From positions 1-23,392 of the IMG/VR virus record IMGVR_UViG_3300010883_000503: a stretch of DNA of 23,392 nt; one strand, 5' to 3'. The notes under the pieces are model-generated. The model made no database searches. It saw only the letters and a program-made list of their open reading frames with translations, and was not told where the DNA came from. This stretch comes from a virus. Positions 16,763 through 23,392 of this stretch are shown piece after piece. Positions within the stretch are counted from its first letter, which is position 1. Each line of letters begins with the position of its first letter. The position numbers and the translations under genes were made by a program.

Positions 16763-17980
16763 ATGTTGTTTTTAAATAAAAAAGAAGAAGTTCTAGACAT
16801 TAAGCTGACTCAATTTGGCAAATATAAGCTATCTGTGGGCGAGTTTAAGCCCGTTTATTATGCTTTTTTTGATGATGATATTCTTTATGATTCTAACTAT
16901 GCTGAAATATCCGGCAGCCAAAATTCCATTGAGCCGAGAATACAAGAAGATACCCCAAGACTTCAAGCACAACATACTTTCGAAGGCCGGGAGACAACCG
17001 TGCTAAAAGGCAACGAGATTATGCCAATCCCGGGATCCTTCTTCCCGCTGCCCATGGGCCTCGGGACCGCGGGCTCGACGGTCGACCTCGCCCGCAGGGC
17101 CCTCAAGAGTCGTACTGTTATAAATACGCTTAATGGGGATGTGCTTTATTTCCCCGATGCCCAAACACAACAGCTACAGGCCTATTATCAGCAAAATGTA
17201 TTTCAGAAATACCAGTATATGATCGAGACTACAACGAGAGACAAACATTATTCATTTGTTGCGCCCCTAGGAACATCGGACATAATTTCAGAAAAAGCCC
17301 CCAAGTGGTCGGTGACTCTCCTAAACGGGGAACTGGTTAATGCCGAAAAAGTACTGACCGGCTCATATCAGACTGAAAAGATTCCACAATTAAATATAAA
17401 TCTGACTTATGAAACAATGATAGCGAATGTTGACGAAAGTAAAAATCTTGTTCCCCTAGATGGTACTGACCCCGAGTTAGCCTCAGGTGTCTTTCCCGAT
17501 GGAACCTATATAGCCGTCCGCCCAGAACACCTGTTGGCCGACATTAAAGAAGAATACGCGAACTATACAAATGATAATTTTGATATAGAGGTTATGGAAA
17601 AAGATACACAAAAGAGAAGTGGTATCGCATATGCCGAAGGTGCATCGGGAGACGAGGTGCCATTTTTTGAATATCTTTATTTTGAGCCAGAAGAAATAGT
17701 GATCAAGGATGGCCTTTTGTTGGATGAACCAATCATGCCGGTTGCAAAAGAAATAGGCGACGAAACAAAGTTTGTTGGCTATTTTATGGATGTTTTGGTA
17801 GATAATGAAATAGATGAAACAATTATATGTGCCGCAGCAGCCGACCTCAAAGTGAAAGACATATATATTGATCTGGGGTACAACTGTCCGGATATTAGTA
17901 CGATCTATAACCCTGTTTTATACGATCCGACGACAGAAGTTTGCCCGACAGATGTAGAAACAGATATTTGTGATGTATAG
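16763..17980 (+). CDS. Putative baseplate/tail structural protein, 405 residues
   Basis: The ATG follows the giant gene stop by 9 bp, with AGGTG at 16752-16756 as ribosome site. The N-terminus (MLFLNKKEEVLDIKLTQFGK, then KPVYYAFFDDDILYDS, residues about 28-43) resembles a conserved opening I recall from environmental myovirus structural proteins of unknown function. The middle has a Gln/Tyr-rich segment (QTQQLQAYYQQNVFQKYQYM), and the C-terminal half is acidic. Four cysteines lie near the end (C356, C375, C394, C403); these could bind metal or form disulfides in the virion, which is speculation. An 80-bp stretch at 17031-17110 is 72.5% G+C by direct count, far above its flanks. There is no signal peptide or membrane segment. 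A role in the baseplate is inferred from the operon. Confidence 0.8.
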   Translation: MLFLNKKEEVLDIKLTQFGKYKLSVGEFKPVYYAFFDDDILYDSNYAEISGSQNSIEPRIQEDTPRLQAQHTFEGRETTVLKGNEIMPIPGSFFPLPMGLGTAGSTVDLARRALKSRTVINTLNGDVLYFPDAQTQQLQAYYQQNVFQKYQYMIETTTRDKHYSFVAPLGTSDIISEKAPKWSVTLLNGELVNAEKVLTGSYQTEKIPQLNINLTYETMIANVDESKNLVPLDGTDPELASGVFPDGTYIAVRPEHLLADIKEEYANYTNDNFDIEVMEKDTQKRSGIAYAEGASGDEVPFFEYLYFEPEEIVIKDGLLLDEPIMPVAKEIGDETKFVGYFMDVLVDNEIDETIICAAAADLKVKDIYIDLGYNCPDISTIYNPVLYDPTTEVCPTDVETDICDV

Positions 17981-17983
17981 GAG
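17978..17983 (+). promoter_or_regulatory. Shine-Dalgarno site for the 1,033-residue protein
   Basis: TAGGAG overlaps the stop codon of the preceding gene and ends 9 bases before the ATG at 17993. This favours that start, although a second in-frame ATG at 17999 would shorten the protein by only two residues. Confidence 0.6.
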
Positions 17984-17992
17984 TAGAGACAA

Positions 17993-20900
17993 ATGCCGAT
18001 GATCAAAGCGCCAGATTCCAAACAGCACACCGGAATAGGTATGCCGACAGTTTATATAAGACGCGTAACCCTAGACTCTGTTAGCCTCGGCCTCGGTACA
18101 GAGGTCCAGTTGGTTATAAAGGATTTGCTTGGTGGGCTGGATATTGCATCTGCTGGTTCTTTGAAACATCTTAAAATTCACGTTTACCAAAGCCGCGACA
18201 GCGGCTTTGATAGTGAAGTTATTAATGGTGGGAGCAGAAACATTTATCGTGCTAATACAAATCGCTTTGTAAAGAAAAAGACAATTTCTATTTTCGATTA
18301 TGTTGGGAAAGATATTGCCAAAGAGAAGAGGGAATTCGCACGATTCAAAGACGCCAGCGGGAAGCAATACGAAGACTATGTTTATAAAGTTCGTTTTGAT
18401 AGCGAGGAAAAGGATCCTCGACACTTGTCGTACTTCGCTCAGGCGGAAATTGATATGGAATCCGTCTCTAAAGAGGAAGGAATTAAGTCCATTGGCCCCT
18501 CCTCCGGGAAGACTAAGATATGCGGAAAATTAACTGGGGAAGTTGTTATAAAGAATGGAGCTGTCCAGCGCGAATCAACTATTTACTCGATCGAAACCCC
18601 GGCACAGCAAGGCCAACGCCGCGGCTCCGTCTGGGCCGGTCCAGTACATCGCCATTCGAAGAGGGGATATATGGCTGGCACGCGACACACCAATATGCCC
18701 CATGCTTCGCTAGCCGCCGACTCTATTATTAACCCGAAAGTCTTAGACATGAGAGGAAATAAGCTTTTCGAGGAGAAAAAGTTCTTATTTGATTCAGATC
18801 AGGTGTTTGAATTAGGCTTGCCAAAAGACCACCGCGGCACACCAATCCGGCACGATAGGAATAGGAATTATTTTTCTGATCTATTTGTATCCAAAAATGA
18901 AACCGGCGCCGTATCATTAACATTTAGTTTCGATCATCACGGATATATTCGAAACGAAACAAGGTTTAGAGATTTGCTGTCCTCCGCCAATGAAACGAAT
19001 AGGTACTCGAATTATTTCCCCATAACTAATATACAAATTGTGCGCCATCAGCTCGATACATCCGAACAGGAAATTGTAATGGATACGTCTGCTGGCAACA
19101 CAAATAAGCATGATTATGTTTGGCCACCTCCCGCGACAGAGGGAAAAAACAGGATTCCTACAACAAAATCTACCAAGGTGAACAGATTGGAGTCAATCAA
19201 AATAACGCCTACTGATTCTATAAAAACTTGGACCGTCGTGGACAATGATTCCTCCGGCCTTACAATTGGCAAATATAAGTATGAAGCTATTATAACTCTC
19301 GAAGATCGTATGCTTGGGGTGATTAAAGGCACTTCGGGAATAATTGATGACTCAATCAAGAGTATGAGACTTTACGAGGAACATTCTGTCATTTGCGGCC
19401 ATTATGATCCAGCACACGACAAGTTCAAAGAGTCTTTCAGGCAGAAAACACAAAAATTTGGATGGTTAGAGGCGGTTTCTGATTTTGTACAAGTTGTCGA
19501 ACTGCTTTATGGGTCTGTTCAGGATGATCTAATCGATAATATAATAGCGCTTTCAAACCCGGTTACGGGCACTCCCACTGGCATTACACACGTTGTGGGA
19601 TTGATGACGGATTTAAGTTCGAAAATCAAGGCCTACCTTGGCGCACAAGTTCGACCACCCAGCAGCGTAACAACAGGGGCCCCCACTGGTTCTGGCAAGG
19701 GCACCCCGCCCCGGCTGCAAATTCGTAAGATGTTCGAAGAGGAATATAGCGGTGACTTTGCTGACAATGGGTTGTCATATCTCAACGAAAGAATTAATCC
19801 GAAAAAACGAAAAGATCCGCACAAGCCACAGTCCGCAAAGAAAATTTCTCAAACCCAATATAATAAAATCGTCAAAGCACAGAGGGAAAAGTATTTTTCT
19901 GGCGGAGGCAGAGATTCTACTAAATCAATTCTGAAAAGCCTTGCCAAGTCGGCCCCCTCTGCTTCATCTACTTTCTTAAATGAAGCAGAAAATACTCAAA
20001 CTTTATTCTTAACCCCAACAAAAGTCCGCGCCGGCAAACGTGTGCTAAACTTGACCAATCAAGGCGAAAAACTTTATGATATGGAGCAATATCCCACTTT
20101 TACCGCAGAATTGCTGAATCTCTCGGGGCAGACGAGATATATTAAGGCAGATAAGAATGAAAAAAGCAACAAAGAATTTTCACAGCTTATAAGTGGTATT
20201 TTTGCTTCCGAAGGCATTTCTGTTGACTTTGATTTGTTGGACAGGAACGCTCAAAAAGACGTTTTAAGGGAGGTTGTTGGTACCACAAATGAGGGATCAG
20301 ATGACTATTTTATAGAGTCCGCTGATATACTAGACAACAGTCGGTTTAATAAGGATAATCTTCGCAATAATACAAAAGTAAAGTATTCTGTTTATGATTA
20401 TGATGAAAGAGAAAATCTAATTAAAGAAGTCGGCAAAGAAATGCTTTCTGATTTGGCAACGGATTCTAGGGGCCAACTAGAAAATCGTTCAGACCTATCA
20501 GGATTCAAGCTTAGTTTATCCAAGCTGGATCCGGAGAAAAATGCTGATTTACTCAATCCCTCCCGCGCCCGCCGGATCTCCAGATTACCAATGCAAATTT
20601 TATCTTTAATATTTAGCAGATCACCGGTTGTCAAGAAAAACTGGCATGATCTAGAAATTGATTTGTTACAGGATGGAAATTATACTGAGTTTTATCGCTA
20701 TAACTACGATATGATTGTAAAAGTACAATATTTAGATGGTTACGCCTCTTCAAAAGAACAGGCTCAATTAAAATCTCCTACTTGGAAAGATATGACTTAC
20801 TCTGCTTATAAGGGCCTCTCTTTTAGGGGCCATTCAGTCTTGTGTAGGTTGGAGCCACATCAGGACGTTGAGTTTGGATTGGGGCAAACAAAAAACCTTG

Positions 20901-21094
20901 ACGTTCCTATTTATAATAGGTACTTTATTTTTGAGCCCATCCCGGCTTTACCTTCGTCCGGTCAGAACACGATAGGGACAGCACAACAAATGAAACAAAA
21001 AGCGAATAAATTTATGGGTGCTATGTCTCCTAGAATTGTAGATTACGCTAGAACGGTAACCATTAATCACGCCGATATGTTTAGGACCAAATAA
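17993..21094 (+). CDS. Putative virion structural protein, 1,033 residues
   Basis: I do not recognise the family. The N-terminal 200 residues look beta-rich (VYIRRVTLDSVSLGLGTEVQ, HLKIHVYQSRD). A His/Arg-rich segment follows at about residues 216-238 (GPVHRHSKRGYMAGTRHTN) with an HxH motif at H219-H221. GKYKYEAIITLEDRMLGVIK starts at residue 426. A flexible Pro/Gly/Ser/Thr linker at about 554-573 (RPPSSVTTGAPTGSGKGTPP) separates the N-terminal half from a Lys-rich, then beta-rich, C-terminal half. It starts 12 bp after the preceding gene and its stop overlaps the next start (TAATG). Its length is close to T4 gp7 (1,032), but I see no gp7-type sequence here; the better gp7/gpI candidate is in the giant gene. 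A baseplate, fibre or tail-decoration role is inferred from context. Confidence 0.8.
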   Translation: MPMIKAPDSKQHTGIGMPTVYIRRVTLDSVSLGLGTEVQLVIKDLLGGLDIASAGSLKHLKIHVYQSRDSGFDSEVINGGSRNIYRANTNRFVKKKTISIFDYVGKDIAKEKREFARFKDASGKQYEDYVYKVRFDSEEKDPRHLSYFAQAEIDMESVSKEEGIKSIGPSSGKTKICGKLTGEVVIKNGAVQRESTIYSIETPAQQGQRRGSVWAGPVHRHSKRGYMAGTRHTNMPHASLAADSIINPKVLDMRGNKLFEEKKFLFDSDQVFELGLPKDHRGTPIRHDRNRNYFSDLFVSKNETGAVSLTFSFDHHGYIRNETRFRDLLSSANETNRYSNYFPITNIQIVRHQLDTSEQEIVMDTSAGNTNKHDYVWPPPATEGKNRIPTTKSTKVNRLESIKITPTDSIKTWTVVDNDSSGLTIGKYKYEAIITLEDRMLGVIKGTSGIIDDSIKSMRLYEEHSVICGHYDPAHDKFKESFRQKTQKFGWLEAVSDFVQVVELLYGSVQDDLIDNIIALSNPVTGTPTGITHVVGLMTDLSSKIKAYLGAQVRPPSSVTTGAPTGSGKGTPPRLQIRKMFEEEYSGDFADNGLSYLNERINPKKRKDPHKPQSAKKISQTQYNKIVKAQREKYFSGGGRDSTKSILKSLAKSAPSASSTFLNEAENTQTLFLTPTKVRAGKRVLNLTNQGEKLYDMEQYPTFTAELLNLSGQTRYIKADKNEKSNKEFSQLISGIFASEGISVDFDLLDRNAQKDVLREVVGTTNEGSDDYFIESADILDNSRFNKDNLRNNTKVKYSVYDYDERENLIKEVGKEMLSDLATDSRGQLENRSDLSGFKLSLSKLDPEKNADLLNPSRARRISRLPMQILSLIFSRSPVVKKNWHDLEIDLLQDGNYTEFYRYNYDMIVKVQYLDGYASSKEQAQLKSPTWKDMTYSAYKGLSFRGHSVLCRLEPHQDVEFGLGQTKNLDVPIYNRYFIFEPIPALPSSGQNTIGTAQQMKQKANKFMGAMSPRIVDYARTVTINHADMFRTK

Positions 21095-23392
21095 TGGGAA
21101 CAGCAGGAAGCAAAAAAGCTGGTAGAAGAGCAACTTACATCGATCCCATTGCCACTCAAGCCCCTCGCGACAAGTTTAGGGCCGCTTTGGGCAGGTTTTG
21201 GCTCCCCGGAACCGAAGGGGCCAAGTACGGCGCCGACATCCCAGCCGATATATCTCCGTTTTATGCTAGTGTTGGGGCAACCTCCACCCCGCGCCAGACG
21301 ACCGATTGCTCATTTGTATCTCGTAGAAATTCTATATCTGTAACGCCGAATCCAGATGTTTTTGGTGCAGCCGGCGGTGCTAGCCCTAAGGACTCATTTA
21401 CTTGGTTCCTTCATGGCGCAATAGTATTGGCAAGGGATTTCACCCCATTTCATAACTTAACGCCCCGTAATTTTGTTGCCTTTTGCAAATTGTTTGAAAT
21501 ATCAGGCATCTCTAAGCTCCCCGGGAGCACCTCGCCCAATGATGCTCTTAGGATCCCGGGAATTCTGAATTTCTGCGGCCCCCATCAGGTCCCAGATTAT
21601 CTCCTCCCACCACCCACGCTCTCACCCGAGACAGGTTCGGCTGATGGGCGCCCACTGACAACAATAGACATCGAGGTCGGCGAGCTTCCGGAAGACTATT
21701 ACGGGCACTTGACCGGTGATCTGCTTGTTGACAGGAGTTGGTGGGGAGAACAAGAAGGCTTCGGGGGAGATGACTCCGGTGGTGAAATCGGCGATGCCGC
21801 GTTTACAGACACCTCTGAAACGGACACCTATGAAACGGACACCTATGAAACGGACACCCCTCCCCCCGCCGACGAAGAGACAGGCGGCCCGGGGACTTTT
21901 TTCCCCGATGATGTCGACGCCCCCACCCCCGGAACCCCCTTTCGAGTGTCCCGTCCAGATTGCTGCGATGCAACTTTTGATATAATGACTCCGTTTTCGC
22001 CGGAAGCTTTGGAATACTTTGAAGCACAAAATAACGTTGTATTTTCTGGCCTGACATTTAGTTACAATTATACGAACGATGTTTACAATATTTTCGCAGC
22101 AGATCCCGAAGTAGAAGAAAAAGATCTGCCAAACTTGTATACGACATTAACTGATGGGAATGCAGGAAGATTTTTAAGAACAGCAAAAAGTAAGGTCGCA
22201 TGCGACAAGGATATAGAGCACCTTCTAGAAACAACTACGGGGCATAGGTACTTGCTGTCGACGGCTGACACAACATTAAAACTTGGCGCCGGCGCCCCCT
22301 ACTCGGAGTTTTTCCCGTATCACGCAGATCTGCAATTTACAACCGATAGGGACGCCGAATTCGGCGATGCCTTGGCCAAGAGAAAAATGGACGGTATTAT
22401 GCTTCGTCGCCTCGTTGATGGCCCTGTGCCCGGCAACTTTTGCCAGCCTCCAACTCTGCCCCGAACCCTAGAAAAGGTGGTCAGTATGGGGCTCAATACA
22501 CAAATTATAGAAGCCGATGTTCCAAGTAAAACCACCAGAACAAGGGGGAACTTTGGCAGCACTAAGGTAAAAGAGATTGATTTTTGCGATTGGTTCAATA
22601 AGACCGAAAATTGTGTTGTCGCAATGGAGACCCCCAGTGATCTTAATGAAAACACTAGGTTTATAAGGCCGACGCCGGCGAAGGGCACGCGCTGGATAGA
22701 TTCCGCAGATATAGCTCTGCCAGCATTGGTCGCCCCCTTGGAAACTGCGTCAAAGGCGCAGCGATATGCCGAATTTGCTATGCTCAGATCAATGGCGTCT
22801 GAACATGCGAACAGAAATTTTGGAGGCTACAGACAACTTTTGGAGACAGGGGTCAACCATTCGGAAACAATAGCATACAAGGTTTTGAAATGGGATGCCG
22901 AAACATACAGGCAAATACAAGATCTCGGACATGCCTACGCATATACTGCCTTACAGGAAATATATTTTTCTAATACTCAAAAATTAGATTTTATCCACTA
23001 TATTGACACTCAGGTGAAATATAATAAGGGATATGTTTACGAAGTTAAGGCATATGAGATGGTTCTTGGTACTAAATACAAATATCGTCCAATCCCTTGT
23101 ACAGATGGTTGGATTCGTCGTATTCCGTTGCCCACCGGCGAACTGCTCCCCTACATTGGCCCCGCAGCAACTGGCGGAACACCACCACCAGATTATGTGC
23201 CGTGGATTCGGCTGACAGAGATACTTTTGGAGTTTGAATCCGGCCGGGCCACTTATGATCAGACCCAAGATGCTTTGCACGCTTGGCTAAACACCTATTC
23301 CTCACTACCAGAGTGGGGGAAGTTCGCCGGCACAGGGACAATGAACAGTTGCGGAACTCGCGATATCGGTGTCAGGATAGTAGGCGACTGGA
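21094..23392 (+). CDS. Putative structural protein, N-terminal 766 residues (3' truncated)
   Basis: The ATG at 21094 shares one base with the previous stop (TAATG), and the frame stays open to the window end. The N-terminus is basic (MGTAGSKKAGRRATYIDPIA). An acidic Pro/Asp/Thr linker at about residues 225-285 contains a three-copy ETDTY-type repeat. Two adjacent Cys follow (RPDCCDATF). A helical section at about 550-620 (MASEHANRNFGGYRQLLETG) leads to LDFIHYIDTQVKYNKGYVYE and VKAYEMVLGTKYKY, a beta pattern typical of Fn3/Ig-like phage structural proteins I recall. No enzyme motif is seen. Translational coupling to the preceding gene suggests membership of the same assembly. Only short unrelated frames overlap it; they look like shadows. 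The full length cannot be judged. Confidence 0.8.
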   Translation, partial: MGTAGSKKAGRRATYIDPIATQAPRDKFRAALGRFWLPGTEGAKYGADIPADISPFYASVGATSTPRQTTDCSFVSRRNSISVTPNPDVFGAAGGASPKDSFTWFLHGAIVLARDFTPFHNLTPRNFVAFCKLFEISGISKLPGSTSPNDALRIPGILNFCGPHQVPDYLLPPPTLSPETGSADGRPLTTIDIEVGELPEDYYGHLTGDLLVDRSWWGEQEGFGGDDSGGEIGDAAFTDTSETDTYETDTYETDTPPPADEETGGPGTFFPDDVDAPTPGTPFRVSRPDCCDATFDIMTPFSPEALEYFEAQNNVVFSGLTFSYNYTNDVYNIFAADPEVEEKDLPNLYTTLTDGNAGRFLRTAKSKVACDKDIEHLLETTTGHRYLLSTADTTLKLGAGAPYSEFFPYHADLQFTTDRDAEFGDALAKRKMDGIMLRRLVDGPVPGNFCQPPTLPRTLEKVVSMGLNTQIIEADVPSKTTRTRGNFGSTKVKEIDFCDWFNKTENCVVAMETPSDLNENTRFIRPTPAKGTRWIDSADIALPALVAPLETASKAQRYAEFAMLRSMASEHANRNFGGYRQLLETGVNHSETIAYKVLKWDAETYRQIQDLGHAYAYTALQEIYFSNTQKLDFIHYIDTQVKYNKGYVYEVKAYEMVLGTKYKYRPIPCTDGWIRRIPLPTGELLPYIGPAATGGTPPPDYVPWIRLTEILLEFESGRATYDQTQDALHAWLNTYSSLPEWGKFAGTGTMNSCGTRDIGVRIVGDW
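21817..21861 (+). repeat. Three 15-bp tandem repeats encoding ETDTY/ETDTP
   Basis: Units GAAACGGACACCTAT at 21817-21831 and 21832-21846 are identical; the third (21847-21861) ends CCCCT. A partial fourth unit precedes them (ACAGACACCTCT, 21805-21816). The unit length keeps the frame. The encoded stretch lies in an acidic, Pro-rich segment and probably forms a flexible linker. Confidence 0.95.

Noticed and set aside
17993-21094. Calling the 1,033-residue protein T4 gp7 because of matching length
   Set aside because: Length is the only similarity. The gpI/gp7-type KGT motif segment is in the giant gene.

Overview
The window looks like part of the virion-structure operon of a contractile-tailed bacteriophage (a T4-type myovirus), probably an environmental phage not closely related to any isolate I know. 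Evidence: every supported gene lies on the + strand; genes abut or overlap by 1-4 bases; the only sizeable gap is 118 bp; and two successive genes are clear baseplate-wedge proteins (T4 gp25-like, then gp6/baseplate-J-like). The host is not identifiable, but Shine-Dalgarno sites such as AAGGAGG before the gp25-like gene fit a bacterial host. The marine impression comes from my memory of similar proteins in marine viral sequences, not from a search.

Layout: (1) 3-995, 3' end of a structural protein cut by the window edge. (2) 1018-1473, gp25-like wedge protein. (3) 1474-1591, the only real intergenic region, with small competing hairpins. (4) 1592-3388, gp6-like wedge protein. (5) 3390-5912, a protein whose DNRLRE-like domain is split by a 269-residue block of duplicated beta-rich repeats. 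(6) 5909-16753, a single 3,614-codon gene whose centre has a P2 gpI/T4 gp7-like wedge segment, with two LamG-like lectin folds and further copies of the repeat family around it. (7) 16763-17980, 17993-21094 and 21094-window end, three more putative structural proteins; the last runs off the window.

Working model (inference): gp25-like, gp6-like and the gp7/gpI-like core of the giant protein form the baseplate wedge. The lectin-like, DNRLRE-like and Thr/Ala/Gly-rich modules decorate it and could contact the host surface. The most striking feature is a family of Thr/Ala-rich modules ending in FTGG. Copies sit inside other domains and, in one case (10046-10894), inside another copy of the family. 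Two copies 6,513 bp apart share perfect 53-bp and 41-bp DNA repeats in the same frame. This suggests recent, repeated module insertion into baseplate proteins. I saw no RNA genes, CRISPR arrays, insertion sequences, integrase or reverse transcriptase.
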